A DNA stretch of 64,000 bases from Leucobacter komagatae (GTDB lineage Bacteria > Actinomycetota > Actinomycetes > Actinomycetales > Microbacteriaceae). This document shows, one piece after another, positions 1 through 9,009 of this stretch. Positions within the stretch are counted from its first letter, which is position 1. Every line of letters starts with the position of its first letter. The translations under genes were made by a program, and so were the position numbers. The notes beneath the pieces were generated by a model. That model was not told the origin of the DNA. It made no database searches and saw only the letters and a list, made by a program, of their open reading frames with translations. Where the stretch lies: NCBI RefSeq assembly GCF_000834055.1, contig NZ_JXSQ01000017.1, forward strand, positions 1 through 64,000. Direction: 5' to 3'.

Positions 1-37
1 GAGGGTTCCGCGGGCATACCCGCACATCGCCTCTAGC

Positions 38-1495
38 CTACCCCTCGCGACCGTCGGATTCCTCGTCATCACGCGGAATATTCGGCTTCGGCAGCGGAAT
101 CACGCCGGTTGTTGGCGGACCCTCCTGCGGGGCCGAGTCCCAGTGAGTTTTCAGCGGGTCTTCGAGTTCCGGTTCGCGGCGCAGCACGTCGATGGGGGCG
201 GTGAGGGTTTCCACCTGCTGCCCGCGATCGTCGCCCACATTTGGGCGACCGGCATGGGTGAACTGCAGTCCGTGGTCCCATCGCACGCGCAGCTGCCGCT
301 CCGAGATCAACCAGGTCATCCCGATCGCGAACGCGATGAGCGCCGCGACGCCGGAAATCACAAACGTTGAGCGCGGGCCGAGCGCGTCCGCGGCAGCCCC
401 AACAAGCGGTGCCCCGATTGGGGTTCCGCCCATGAGGATCGCCATGTAGAGCGCGAGCACCCGCCCGCGAACCGCCGGATCCGACGTCGTCTGCACGAAG
501 CCGTTTGCCGTCGTGAGCATCGTCGACGTTGCCAGTCCAAAGAACACGAGGGTCGACGCGAACAGCCAGTACGTCGGCATCACCGCGCCGAGCAGACTCA
601 CGATGCCAAGCCCGCCAACCGAGATGATGACAACGCGCATGCGCGCCGCCTGACGGCGTGCCGCCAACAGCGCCCCGGTGAGAGAACCAATCGCAAGAAT
701 GGACGACAGCAAGCCGTAGTCGGCGGCTCCCCGACCAAACTCGACGGCCATGGTTGAGGACATCACTGGGAAGTTCATGCTGAATGCCCCGACGAGGAAC
801 ACCATGACGAAGATGACAAGAATGTCGCGTCTTGCCATCACGTAGCGGAACCCCGCCGAGAGCTGCCGGAGTTGCGACTCACGCTTGACGCTTGAGTCCG
901 CTCGCACGTGCGTCGTCGTGATCATTGTGAGGGCGCCGAGCATCGCGAGGAACGAGGCGGCATTGATGATGAACACCCAGCCCGAGCCGATTGCTGCGAT
1001 GAGCAGCCCGGCGACCGCAGGCCCTACGAGCCTGGCGGAGTTGAACGATGCCGAGTTCAACGCGACAGCGTTCGAGAGTTGGTTGTTGCTCACGAGGTCG
1101 GAAACGAATGCCTGCCGCGACGTCGCATCGAACGCGTTGACAACGCCGAGGCCGAGGGCGAACGAGTAGAGGTGCCACAGCTCCGCCTGCCCGGTGACGA
1201 GGAGCACGCCGAGCCCCGCGGCGAGGAGCATGAGCAGTGATTGCGTAACCAACAGCACCTTGCGGCGGTCGAGTCGATCCGCGACCGCGCCGCTAAAGGG
1301 CACGAGCAGCAGCTGCGGCCCAAACTGCAGCGCCATGGTGATACCGACGGCTGAAGCGTTGTTCTCTGTGAGCTCTGTGAGCACGACCCAGTTTTGTGTC
1401 GTTGCCTGCATCCAGGCTCCCACGTTCGAGATGAACGCTCCGAAAAACCAAATGCGGTAATTTCGGATAGACAGGGAGCGGAACGTGCTTGACAC
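38..1495 (-). CDS. MFS exporter, MFS_3 (EntS-like) type
   Basis: A 485-aa inner-membrane major facilitator transporter, probably a proton-driven exporter of a small molecule; the substrate cannot be read from sequence. The N-terminus has the family opening (NYRIWFFGAFISNVGAW, residues 12-28), the cytoplasmic-loop motif A is GAVADRLDRRKV (69-80), and about twelve hydrophobic segments follow to near residue 405. A polar, Pro/Glu-rich cytosolic tail of about 80 residues closes the protein. The start is a GTG with a G-rich ribosome site about 11 bases upstream. It lies 114 bp downstream of htpX on the same strand, so read-through is possible. The family is confident, the role generic. Confidence 0.9.
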   Translation of the reverse strand: MSSTFRSLSIRNYRIWFFGAFISNVGAWMQATTQNWVVLTELTENNASAVGITMALQFGPQLLLVPFSGAVADRLDRRKVLLVTQSLLMLLAAGLGVLLVTGQAELWHLYSFALGLGVVNAFDATSRQAFVSDLVSNNQLSNAVALNSASFNSARLVGPAVAGLLIAAIGSGWVFIINAASFLAMLGALTMITTTHVRADSSVKRESQLRQLSAGFRYVMARRDILVIFVMVFLVGAFSMNFPVMSSTMAVEFGRGAADYGLLSSILAIGSLTGALLAARRQAARMRVVIISVGGLGIVSLLGAVMPTYWLFASTLVFFGLATSTMLTTANGFVQTTSDPAVRGRVLALYMAILMGGTPIGAPLVGAAADALGPRSTFVISGVAALIAFAIGMTWLISERQLRVRWDHGLQFTHAGRPNVGDDRGQQVETLTAPIDVLRREPELEDPLKTHWDSAPQEGPPTTGVIPLPKPNIPRDDEESDGREG

Positions 1496-1609
1496 TACGT
1501 GAACAACCCCCTTTGACTGCCTCTACCCTACGCCTATTACGGTTCGGTTACGGGTTTTCGTATTTTGAGGCGTGTCTCAGCACCGTATGTCCGTGGCGAG
1601 TGCGGCTCG

Positions 1610-2482
1610 CTACATCTTTCCACCCATGTCGAGGAGCCGGCGGATACGCTCAGGGATCGGCGGGTGCGTCGCGAACAGCCGCTGCATCATGCCGGGCTTC
1701 AACGGATCGGCGATCCAGAGGTGCGCCATGCTCGACTGCTGCTTTTGCAGCGGCCTGCCGTACTCGGAGAGTTTGTGGAGGGCGCTCGCAAGCGCCTCAG
1801 GATGCCTCGTGGTGAGCGCGCCTGTCGCGTCAGCGAGGTACTCGCGCTGTCGCGAGACTGCAAGCTGCACCATGCTCGCAACGAGCGGCGCGACCAGCAT
1901 GGCGACCAACCCGAAGATCATTACAGCTGGGTTGTTGTTGCTGTTATTGCGCCCGAAGAAGGCCATGCGCATGAGCATGTCTGCGATCATGCCGACGGCG
2001 ACAGTGAGACCGTAGACGATCATCGAGACACGGATGTCGTAGTTGCGTACATGGCCGAGTTCGTGGGCCATCACGCCCTCGAGCTCCGCGTCGGTCATGA
2101 TGTCGAGCAGACCCGTGGTCGCTGCGACGATGGCGTGATCGGGGTCACGCCCGGTCGCAAACGCGTTCGGGGCTGGATCCTGCACGATATACACCTCAGG
2201 CATTGGCATGCCCGTGGTGATCGCCAGGTTCTCGACCACGCGATACAGCCGCGGGTTGTCCTGCTGTTCGATCTTCACAGCGCCGCTCATCGACACGGCT
2301 TGTTTGCCTGCCGCGAAGTACTGGATGAGCGCGTACACGAGCGCGAAGCCCATGACAGCAATGACGATGCCTGGCGACTGATAGATCGCCGAGGCCAACC
2401 AGCCAAGACCCCCGACGATGCCGAGGAACAGCACGATAATGAGGGCGCTGTTGATCTTATTCCGGCGAATGGCGCTATACAC
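1610..2482 (-). CDS. htpX: M48 zinc metalloprotease, HtpX
   Basis: Membrane-bound zinc endopeptidase of the M48B/HtpX family, known elsewhere for turnover of misfolded membrane proteins. The 290-aa protein has two N-terminal membrane helices (about 12-34 and 38-57), the zinc motif HELGH at 140-144, a further hydrophobic pair (about 154-172 and 186-206) and the third zinc ligand in REYLAD (Glu214). All catalytic residues are present and the length is normal. The start is a GTG preceded by a strong AAGGAGG-type site. It follows lemA by 26 bp, the common lemA-htpX pairing, so the two are almost certainly one transcript. Activity of this copy is inferred from family knowledge. Confidence 0.95.
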   Translation of the reverse strand: MYSAIRRNKINSALIIVLFLGIVGGLGWLASAIYQSPGIVIAVMGFALVYALIQYFAAGKQAVSMSGAVKIEQQDNPRLYRVVENLAITTGMPMPEVYIVQDPAPNAFATGRDPDHAIVAATTGLLDIMTDAELEGVMAHELGHVRNYDIRVSMIVYGLTVAVGMIADMLMRMAFFGRNNSNNNPAVMIFGLVAMLVAPLVASMVQLAVSRQREYLADATGALTTRHPEALASALHKLSEYGRPLQKQQSSMAHLWIADPLKPGMMQRLFATHPPIPERIRRLLDMGGKM

Positions 2483-2508
2483 GCGGCCTCCTTCCGGGGT
2501 TCAACGTA

Positions 2509-3078
2509 TTAGAACTGAATGCGCGGTGGCTCTGCGATGGCCGCCGCGTCATCGACCTCGAAGAAGTCGCGCTGTGTGAACCCGAAGGGCCCAGCGATCA
2601 TGTTGTTCGGGAAGACCTGAATCTTGGTGTTCAGCTCGCGAACGCCGCCGTTGTAGAAGCGGCGGGCAGCCTGCACCTTGTTCTCGGTGTCAACCAGCTC
2701 GCCCTGGAGCTGCAGGAAGTTCTGGCTCGCCTGCAGCTGCGGGTAAGCCTCCGCGACGGCGAAGATGCTCTTCAGCGCTGACTGCATGTGGTTCTCAGCG
2801 GCCGAGGCTTCGGCTGGTCCCTGCGCAGAAAGCGTCTCAGCCCTGGCGCGCGTGACGGACTCGAAGACGCCCTTCTCGTGCGCCGCGTACCCCTTCACGG
2901 TTTCCACGAGCGCGGGGATCAGATCCGCGCGCCGCTTCAGCTGCACCGTGATGTCGCTCCACGCCTCATCGACTCGAACCCGAAGGGTGACGAGGGAGTT
3001 GTATGTGGCCCACAGGTATCCGACAACGAGGACAACGAGGGCGACAACGACGAGTGTGATGACCAATCCGGTTGACAT
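2509..3078 (-). CDS. lemA: LemA family membrane protein
   Basis: A 189-aa LemA-family protein: one N-terminal membrane helix (about residues 5-25) and then a long helical cytoplasmic domain carrying the family signature around TLRVRVDEAWSDITVQLKRR (31-50). LemA proteins have no established enzymatic activity but are repeatedly paired with HtpX-type proteases, as here (26-bp gap). No ribosome site is seen; a TAGGAT hexamer (3085-3090, minus strand) ends six bases before the ATG, so the message is probably leaderless. It is the first gene of the lemA-htpX unit. Confidence 0.92.
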   Translation of the reverse strand: MSTGLVITLVVVALVVLVVGYLWATYNSLVTLRVRVDEAWSDITVQLKRRADLIPALVETVKGYAAHEKGVFESVTRARAETLSAQGPAEASAAENHMQSALKSIFAVAEAYPQLQASQNFLQLQGELVDTENKVQAARRFYNGGVRELNTKIQVFPNNMIAGPFGFTQRDFFEVDDAAAIAEPPRIQF

Positions 3079-3084
3079 AGCTAA

Positions 3085-3090
3085 ATCCTA
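3085..3090 (-). promoter_or_regulatory. -10 element of a probably leaderless lemA promoter
   Basis: TAGGAT on the minus strand with six bases (TTAGCT) to the lemA ATG, and no Shine-Dalgarno sequence. The same -10-to-ATG distance occurs at ramB, an IclR gene and the MarR gene in this window. No good -35 is visible. Confidence 0.45.
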
Positions 3091-3130
3091 GCGCGACAGC
3101 TGATGATTCCGCTGTGAAGGTGCAAGAAGT

Positions 3131-4456
3131 TTACGCCCCGAGCACGCGGTGCAGGTACGGGTTATGGAACAGGCGGTCGGGGTCGAGCCGATCGCGCACC
3201 GCACGGAAATCGTCGAAGCGCGGGTAGCGCTCGCTCAGGTCTTCCGCGCTGAGCGTGTGCATCTTCCCCCAGTGCGGCCGCCCGGCGTGTGCGGCGAGCA
3301 CTGCCTCTGCCTCACGGAAGTATCCGTCGTCGCGGTCGCGCCAGTACCGGTGCACTGCGATGTAGCCGCTCTCGCGCCCGTGCGCCGTCGAAAGCATGAG
3401 ATTGTCTGCTGCCGCTGAGCGCACCTCGATCGGGAAGGACACCTTGAAGTCGCGTCGCTCGATGAGCGCACGCAGTTCCCGGAGCGCAGCTGGCACGGCC
3501 TCGAGCGGCACGGCGTATTCCATTTCGCGGAAGTGCACCCGCCGGTTCGTGACATAGACGCGGTGCGACTCGTCAACGTAGTCTCGTGCGCTCGACACCG
3601 TTTGCACCGCCCGGTTGATGCGCGGCGTTGTCGCGGGGAGCAGGCGCTGGAACCCGACGACAACTCCGAGCATCGCGTTGTTGATGAATTCCTCGTCGAC
3701 GTAGCGCGCGACGGTTCCCAGCGGGCGCGCACCGCTCCCAGCGACGCCCAGCTGCGGATCCACCGCAATCCGCGTGTTGGTCTTCGTGCGGGCTCCCGTC
3801 GTGTGGGGGAACCAGTAGAACTCGAAGTGATCAGCTTCCCGTGTCCGATCGAGGAAGCTGTCGAGCACCGACTCGAACGAGTCTGGCGCTTCCACGGCGT
3901 GGAGCAGGTATTGCGGCACGCACTGCACCGTGATCGTGACAAGCACGCCGAGCGCCCCAAGGCCAAGCGCGACGGCCGGCAACAGCTCAGCGTTCTCCGT
4001 CTCCGAAACGGTGAGCAGCTCCCCCGTTCCCGTAACCAGCGTCGCGCCCACGACCGCCGTCGAGAGCCCTCCGAGGCCGAGTCCGGTGCCGTGGGTGCCG
4101 GTCTGGGTTGCGCCCGTGATCGTTTGCTTGTCGATGTCGCCCATGTTCGCGAGCGCAAGGCCAAGCGGGCCGAGGATCGCCGGCAGCTCCCAGAGATGCG
4201 TGCCCGCCCACAGCGTCACCCGCGAAGCGGCTGGATCAGCCGACACGAGTCCGCGCATCCGGCTCAACTGCAGCCGAATCCCGTCGGTTGCGCCGATTGC
4301 TGTGAAGCTGTGAGAAGCCCCGATCGGTTTCACGGTGTGGCCCGTGTCGCGAGCACGCTCAACGGCGGCGACAATCTGCTCAGCGCTACGCGGGAAGATC
4401 TCGGTGGCAGGGGTCGACGTCTCGGTGCGCGCCCAATTGTGCCAGCGTGGGCTCAT
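3131..4456 (-). CDS. FAD-linked sugar-1,4-lactone oxidase (D-arabinono-lactone oxidase family)
   Basis: FAD-dependent aldonolactone oxidoreductase of the VAO/PCMH fold, 441 aa. The N-terminal FAD-binding domain shows PIGASHSFTAIG near residue 45, whose His is the usual site of FAD attachment, and GATQTGTHGTGLGLGG near residue 115. The C-terminal ALO domain ends in the typical FHNPYLHRVLG. Family members oxidise gulono-, galactono- or arabinono-1,4-lactone; the physiological substrate is unknown. I take the ATG at 4456 rather than a GTG nine bases earlier: it has GGGAAG eight bases upstream and overlaps the preceding stop as ATGA, giving translational coupling to the alanine-racemase-fold gene. 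Confidence 0.88.
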   Translation of the reverse strand: MSPRWHNWARTETSTPATEIFPRSAEQIVAAVERARDTGHTVKPIGASHSFTAIGATDGIRLQLSRMRGLVSADPAASRVTLWAGTHLWELPAILGPLGLALANMGDIDKQTITGATQTGTHGTGLGLGGLSTAVVGATLVTGTGELLTVSETENAELLPAVALGLGALGVLVTITVQCVPQYLLHAVEAPDSFESVLDSFLDRTREADHFEFYWFPHTTGARTKTNTRIAVDPQLGVAGSGARPLGTVARYVDEEFINNAMLGVVVGFQRLLPATTPRINRAVQTVSSARDYVDESHRVYVTNRRVHFREMEYAVPLEAVPAALRELRALIERRDFKVSFPIEVRSAAADNLMLSTAHGRESGYIAVHRYWRDRDDGYFREAEAVLAAHAGRPHWGKMHTLSAEDLSERYPRFDDFRAVRDRLDPDRLFHNPYLHRVLGA

Positions 4457-5703
4457 AGGAAGCACTTCCCTTCTCCGCGATAGGTCGGCATCGGGTCACC
4501 GGCAACAGCACCGGTAACCGGAACGACCGCGTTGCCGTGTTCCATCGGCTCCCCCGATTTCGTGTGCCTGAGCCAGACGCGGTCACCGACTCGCAACGAG
4601 CTCGCTGCGGCGCCGATTACGGGACTCTGCACCTCCCCGGCGGCCTCACGCGGGGCGTATCGCAGTCCTTGCGGCCACGCGAGCTGCGGCAATCTGTCGG
4701 CTGCGGCCGGCCCAGAAGCGATCCATCCGCCACCGAGAAGCGTCGCAGTCTCCTCGTTCGGCCTGCGCACAACGTCGAGCGCAAAGGCGACGGCTGGGGC
4801 CGGGGTGAACGACCGGTAGTTGTCGAACAGGTGCGGCCCGAACAGCCCGCTGCCGGCTGCGACCTCCGTGATCCCACCCTCCGCGACGGTGCGCTCGATG
4901 GATCCGGTACCGCCGCCGTTGACGAACTCGAGGTCGACGAGTGCGCGCACCGCTGCGAGCGCCTCAGCCCGGCGATCAACGAGCTCTGCGTGGCTCGCGC
5001 GCTGCATTGCGCGCATCACGATTCCAGCGGCCGGCTTACCCACAGGCGCGTCACCAACGCCGGCGATCTGAGCCTCGTACGACATCACACCCGCGATCGT
5101 GAAGCCCTCGCGTGTGAGGATGTGCTCCGCGAATTCGCGCAGGCCTGCAGCAGTAAATATGGGGCTCCGGAACACCCCGATGTGACCTAGAGCTTTGCTC
5201 CGCCACGATGCGTCGAAGTCGAGGCACACTCGGATACTCGGGCGCTTTCCCGGCGCCACAACCGAGTCGATGAGGTCGAGCTGCTCTGGGCTGTCAACCA
5301 TCAGGGTCACGCGCTCCGCGGCGCGCGGGTCTGCGGCGAGCGCGGCAATCGCCGCCCGATCCGCCGTCGGGTAGGCAACGACGATGTCGTCGATGGTCTC
5401 GCTGAGCCACACGGCCTCGGCGAGCGAGTAGCCGAGTACCCCCGCATACCCTGGGAGCGCGAGCACCGCGTCAAGCACGCCGCGGACCCTGACGGACTTC
5501 GAAGCAACGCGGATCGGCAAGCCGCCTGCTCGTCTGAGCATGTCGTTGGCGTTGTAGCTCAACGCCTCTGCACTGAGGGCAATCACTGGGGCAGAGAGCT
5601 CGGCCGTTGCATCGGTGAGGTTACCCCAGTAGCGTGCCGGGTCAAGCCAGGGTTGCGCGTTCGCCGCCGCGCGCAGCGCCGGTGCTGCGAGATCGAGAGT
5701 CAT
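4453..5703 (-). CDS. PLP-dependent alanine-racemase-fold enzyme (amino acid deaminase/D-threonine-aldolase-like)
   Basis: A 416-aa fold-type III PLP enzyme. The N-terminal TIM barrel carries the PLP lysine in IRVASKSVR (Lys69), and the glycine-rich phosphate-binding region FVNGGGTGS lies near residue 262. The C-terminal beta domain ends with the HTKSGEPMEHGN motif, whose His residues bind the divalent metal in D-threonine aldolase-type members. It could be a D-amino-acid aldolase or dehydratase; the exact reaction is not determinable here. It is translationally coupled (ATGA) to the following lactone oxidase, a pairing common in actinobacteria with no assigned pathway. Confidence 0.82.
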   Translation of the reverse strand: MTLDLAAPALRAAANAQPWLDPARYWGNLTDATAELSAPVIALSAEALSYNANDMLRRAGGLPIRVASKSVRVRGVLDAVLALPGYAGVLGYSLAEAVWLSETIDDIVVAYPTADRAAIAALAADPRAAERVTLMVDSPEQLDLIDSVVAPGKRPSIRVCLDFDASWRSKALGHIGVFRSPIFTAAGLREFAEHILTREGFTIAGVMSYEAQIAGVGDAPVGKPAAGIVMRAMQRASHAELVDRRAEALAAVRALVDLEFVNGGGTGSIERTVAEGGITEVAAGSGLFGPHLFDNYRSFTPAPAVAFALDVVRRPNEETATLLGGGWIASGPAAADRLPQLAWPQGLRYAPREAAGEVQSPVIGAAASSLRVGDRVWLRHTKSGEPMEHGNAVVPVTGAVAGDPMPTYRGEGKCFL

Positions 5704-5744
5704 GGCTGCATTCTAGTCCCGCCTACGCCGAGCCGAGGGAGGAA

Positions 5745-5855
5745 CTACGGTTCGTCTGTGGTGCGGTTACGTCGCCATAGCCTGAACCGGGTATACAGTC
5801 CCGCACACACTGCGCAGAGGATCACGATGACGAGGAGAGCCTTCGCGAATGCCAT
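5745..5855 (-). CDS. possible small single-helix membrane protein (36 aa)
   Basis: A short frame reads MAFAKALLVIVILCAVCAGL (residues 1-20) followed by YTRFRLWRRNRTTDEP: one membrane helix and a positively charged cytosolic tail, which is a sensible small-protein design. It ends 41 bp before the alanine-racemase-fold gene on the same strand and may lead that unit. No clear Shine-Dalgarno is present; TACGCT lies six bases before the ATG, compatible with a leaderless start. No homologue is recognised, and it could be chance. Confidence 0.42.
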   Translation of the reverse strand: MAFAKALLVIVILCAVCAGLYTRFRLWRRNRTTDEP

Positions 5856-5905
5856 AGCCCAAGCGTAGTGCCAGCAAGCGATCACGGACTCCATCACACG
5901 CGTGC

Positions 5906-5937
5906 TTGACCTTGACACGGTGTCAAGGTGTTAGGTA
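5906..5937 (+). promoter_or_regulatory. MerR-type promoter with 21-bp palindromic operator
   Basis: A 21-bp palindrome occupies 5909-5929: arm ACCTTGACAC, centre G, arm GTGTCAAGGT. It sits between a possible -35 (TTGACC, 5906-5911) and a -10 (TTAGGT 5931-5936 or TAGGTA 5932-5937), giving the long 19-20 bp spacer typical of MerR-controlled promoters. It lies directly upstream of a gene pair that includes a MerR regulator, so autoregulation is the simplest reading. Confidence 0.72.
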
Positions 5938-5955
5938 GTCCTGAAAGGACACACT

Positions 5956-6636
5956 ATGCACCCCACAGACACGACCCCAGCGCGGCGACTCGCTATCGCT
6001 CTCGCAGCCCCCAGCAACTCCGGCAGGCTGCAGGCCGCCATGACCGCAGGCACCTCTCCCGACCCGAGCTATGTTGAGCCGCTAATCGAGCGCGCTGGCA
6101 TCGAACCAGACTTTGGGGTGCGTGAGATGCTCACGTGGGCTCTCCTCCAGCTCCCACGGGAGCAGGTCATTGAGCGCGTGATCGCAGAGCTTCGCGCGGG
6201 GTCCCAACAGGCGCAGACCCAGGCGCTGCACACGCTCTCAAAACTTGGCGACGAGCGCGCGTGGCCGGCGATCACCGGGGAGCTGCTGCTGTCGGAGAAT
6301 GATGAGCTCGCCCGCACCGCGTGGCGCGCTGCGGTAGCGTGCGCCCCTGCCGGTGACCGAGCCGACCTCGCCGCCGTGCTGAGCACGCAGCTCGGTCGCG
6401 GCGACACCGACATCATGCGTAGCCTGAGCCGCGCCCTCGTCGCCCTCGGCGCCGAGGCCGAAGCGCCAATCGCTGCAGCACGGCTCGCGGCGCAAGCCAC
6501 CGGCGACGCGTCGGTGCTCACTCACGCCGAGGCTACCGAGCGCCTGCTCGCAGACCCCGAAGCGAGCTTTGCCCTCGACCCCACTGACGCGGCCCGTCTG
6601 GGGCGTGCACACTCCGGAGCTCGCGGTGCGCATTAG
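5956..6636 (+). CDS. HEAT-repeat protein coupled to a MerR regulator
   Basis: A 226-aa soluble protein made of HEAT-like helical repeats; recurring segments such as GVREMLTWALLQLP, QAQTQALHTLSKLGD and DELARTAWRAAVA mark successive helix pairs from about residue 45 to 205. There is no catalytic motif or signal peptide, so a protein-binding scaffold is likely. A good ribosome site (GAAAGGA, 5943-5949) precedes the ATG. The end overlaps the GTG of the MerR gene by 11 bp. Because the MerR partner also ends in HEAT repeats, the two may bind each other or a common partner. Function is unknown. Confidence 0.82.
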   Translation: MHPTDTTPARRLAIALAAPSNSGRLQAAMTAGTSPDPSYVEPLIERAGIEPDFGVREMLTWALLQLPREQVIERVIAELRAGSQQAQTQALHTLSKLGDERAWPAITGELLLSENDELARTAWRAAVACAPAGDRADLAAVLSTQLGRGDTDIMRSLSRALVALGAEAEAPIAAARLAAQATGDASVLTHAEATERLLADPEASFALDPTDAARLGRAHSGARGAH

Positions 6637-7621
6637 CGAGGTGTCACGTCGCGCCGGGGTGAGCTCGCGCATGCTCAGATACTACGAGCAACTCGGGTTG
6701 CTCACCCCGGCTGGGAGAACAGCGTCTGGATACCGGGAGTACTCAGAAGAGGATCTCGTGCAACTGCTCCGTGTTGAGGGGCTGCGCGCGCTCGGACTCA
6801 CCCTGCACCAGGTGGCTGCCGCGCTGGCAGCAAGCGCACCGGAACCCGAGGAGCTGATCACCGACCTCATCGCGCAGAGCCGCAGTCGGCTTAAGCGTGA
6901 GCAGCAGTTGCTCGACCGACTCGAGCAGCTGCGCTCGGCCACCCCAAACGACTGGGATGACGCGCTCGCGGTGATGCGGCTCGCCCGCGGCCTCGAATCC
7001 CCGCGCCCAGACGAACGGATTCGGGCCGCACTTTCGGCGGGCGGCCCCGGTGCGCTCCCCGAGCCAGCGCTCGTGTCCGCGTTGCTTGACGAGAGCGACC
7101 TCAATGCTGCCGGCGCGCTTCGCTGGGCGCTCGCACAAAGCTCGGATGGGCCTGGGGCGCTCGCCGCCGCCGTCACTGACCCCGTTGCGTCGCGTCGGAT
7201 GCGGGGGATCCTTGCGGTCGCGGTGTTCCCCGGCGCCGAAGCAGCGCGGATGCTCGAGCACGCGCTCGCCGATGACGATGCCGAAGTGCGTTCGGCTGCC
7301 GCACTCGCTCTCGGGCAGCGCGGCAACGAGGCCGCGGAAGCCGAACTCATGCAACTCGTTGCCCGTGGCCCACGCGACGTCGAGGCGGCTGAAGCGCTCG
7401 GGGTGATCGCTGAGGATCCCGTTGCAGCGGAGCGGATCGTTGCCGACCTCGCGGTGCGACTCGAGGCAGATCGTGATCTGGCCGGCGCCCGCGCCCGAAT
7501 CACCCAGGCCCTTGGCGAGTTCGACACGGATCAGGCCCGATCCCTTCTCGCCACGCTCGCTCGAGACCCGGATCGGGCGGTCGCCAGGGTCGCCCAGTAC
7601 CTCAGCTCCCGCACCGACTAG
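6626..7621 (+). CDS. MerR-family regulator with C-terminal HEAT repeats
   Basis: A 331-aa regulator. The winged helix occupies residues 1-75, opening RISEVSRRAGVSSRMLRYYE, with YREYSEEDL in the wing and a dimerising coiled coil around 75-110 (LIAQSRSRLKREQQLLDRLE). Instead of a small ligand-binding tail it has about 200 residues of HEAT-like helices (for example DDDAEVRSAAALALGQRGNE). I chose the GTG at 6626: the upstream frame is not MerR-like, a GGAG site precedes it, and it overlaps the previous stop. A protein rather than a small molecule may be the signal; that is inference. Its own palindromic operator lies at 5909-5929. Confidence 0.88.
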   Translation: MRISEVSRRAGVSSRMLRYYEQLGLLTPAGRTASGYREYSEEDLVQLLRVEGLRALGLTLHQVAAALAASAPEPEELITDLIAQSRSRLKREQQLLDRLEQLRSATPNDWDDALAVMRLARGLESPRPDERIRAALSAGGPGALPEPALVSALLDESDLNAAGALRWALAQSSDGPGALAAAVTDPVASRRMRGILAVAVFPGAEAARMLEHALADDDAEVRSAAALALGQRGNEAAEAELMQLVARGPRDVEAAEALGVIAEDPVAAERIVADLAVRLEADRDLAGARARITQALGEFDTDQARSLLATLARDPDRAVARVAQYLSSRTD

Positions 7622-7635
7622 CGGCCGGGCGTGCG

Positions 7636-8286
7636 CTACGCTACCGCCGCGGCTTCGAGATCCACCGTGAACGCCGCACCGGTGTGCTCGCGCAGCTCGG
7701 CTTCGCTGTGCCCAGGAGCGATGCGGCGCAGCACGAGGGCACCCTCCACGACATCGAACACCGCCCGATCAGAAATGATCCGATCGACAACGCCAGCCCC
7801 GGTGAGCGGGAGGTCGCACTCGGCGACGATCTTAGGCGAACCGTCCTTTGACACGTGGTCGGTGATGACAATCACGCGCGGGGTCCCTGCCACAAGATCC
7901 ATCGCACCACCCATTCCCTTGACAAGCTTCCCGGGGATCGTCCAGTTCGCGAGGTCGCCGTTGCCGGCGACCTGGAGCGCGCCGAGGATCGCGGTCTGCA
8001 CGTGTCCGCCGCGGATCATGCCAAACGACATCGCCGAATCGAAAATCGATGCCCCGGGGACGAGCGTGACGGTCTGCTTACCTGCGTTGATGAGGTCAGC
8101 GTCCTCCTCGCCCTCGAAGGGGAACTGGCCCATGCCGAGAATCCCGTTCTCGCTCTGCAGCATCACGCTGACACCAGCGGGAAGATGATTCGCGACGAGC
8201 GTCGGGATCCCAATTCCGAGGTTCACATATTGGCCGTCCTCGAGCTCTTCCGCGGCGATCGCGGCCATCTCGTCTCTCGTCCACAT
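7636..8286 (-). CDS. scoB: 3-oxoacid CoA-transferase, subunit B
   Basis: Beta subunit (216 aa) of a family I CoA-transferase that moves CoA between succinyl-CoA (or acetyl-CoA) and a 3-oxoacid such as acetoacetate or 3-oxoadipate. The catalytic Glu lies in the signature LQSENGILG (Glu46), and [11 protein letters not shown] precedes it at 21-31. The start lies two bases after the subunit A stop, so the genes are co-translated. Without beta-ketoadipate genes nearby, a ketone-body or butyrate role is more likely than aromatic catabolism. It ends 14 bp from the convergent merR gene. Confidence 0.92.
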   Translation of the reverse strand: MWTRDEMAAIAAEELEDGQYVNLGIGIPTLVANHLPAGVSVMLQSENGILGMGQFPFEGEEDADLINAGKQTVTLVPGASIFDSAMSFGMIRGGHVQTAILGALQVAGNGDLANWTIPGKLVKGMGGAMDLVAGTPRVIVITDHVSKDGSPKIVAECDLPLTGAGVVDRIISDRAVFDVVEGALVLRRIAPGHSEAELREHTGAAFTVDLEAAAVA

Positions 8287-8288
8287 GG

Positions 8289-8996
8289 TTAGACCGCCTC
8301 TCGGGTGCGCACGGTGCGCTGCTCAATGACTTTGTGGGTGTCCTCGACTGCGACAAGCCGCTGCACGAAGACGCCAGGCGTGTTGATGCGCTCTGGGTCG
8401 AGGTACTCACTCTCGAGGTGCTCGGTCTCAGCGATGGTAACGCGGCCGGACATCGCGACGAGCGGGTTAAAGTTCTGCGCTGTGAGACGGTAGCGCAGAT
8501 TACCTTCGGCGTCTGCAGTGTGTGCGCGAACGAGCGCGAGATCCGCGACGATCCCACGCTCCAGGATCACCCGCTTGCCATCGAACTCGGCTTCTGGCTT
8601 GCCCTCAGCGATCGGGGTGCCAACTCCGGTCGGCGTGTAGAACGCGGGGATCCCCGATCCGCCAGCGCGCAGCCGCTCGGCGAGCGTGCCCTGAGGAACG
8701 AACTCGACCTCGAGTTCGCCGCTGAGGTACTGCTCCGCAAACAATTTGTTCTCGCCGACATAAGATCCGAGCACCTTGCGCACCTGCCGGTTCTCGAGCA
8801 GCAAGCCGAGCCCCTGCCCGTCCACACCCATGTTGTTCGACACGACGGTGAGGTCCTTTACGCCGGTGTCGCGCAGCGCGACGATGAGGTTGTGCGGAAT
8901 TCCGCACAGGCCGAAGCCACCGACAGCGACAGTCATGCCGTCGCGTGCGACGTCGGCCACCGCCTCGGCTGCACTCTTCCAGGTCTTTGATGCCAT
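8289..8996 (-). CDS. scoA: 3-oxoacid CoA-transferase, subunit A
   Basis: Alpha subunit (235 aa) of the same CoA-transferase. The family signature [13 protein letters not shown] appears at residues 26-38, and the [16 protein letters not shown] region is typical of SCOT/PcaI alpha chains. The ATG at 8996 is preferred over a GTG at 9005 because the GGAGGG ribosome site sits a normal nine bases before the ATG and touches the GTG. It is divergent from an IclR regulator; a 10-bp motif occurs near the start of both genes, which suggests IclR control. Confidence 0.92.
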   Translation of the reverse strand: MASKTWKSAAEAVADVARDGMTVAVGGFGLCGIPHNLIVALRDTGVKDLTVVSNNMGVDGQGLGLLLENRQVRKVLGSYVGENKLFAEQYLSGELEVEFVPQGTLAERLRAGGSGIPAFYTPTGVGTPIAEGKPEAEFDGKRVILERGIVADLALVRAHTADAEGNLRYRLTAQNFNPLVAMSGRVTIAETEHLESEYLDPERINTPGVFVQRLVAVEDTHKVIEQRTVRTREAV

Positions 8997-9009
8997 CCTT
9001 GCCACCCTC

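Noticed and set aside
1565-2512. 315-codon plus-strand frame opposite htpX
   Set aside because: His/Arg-rich antisense shadow of a clear HtpX protein.
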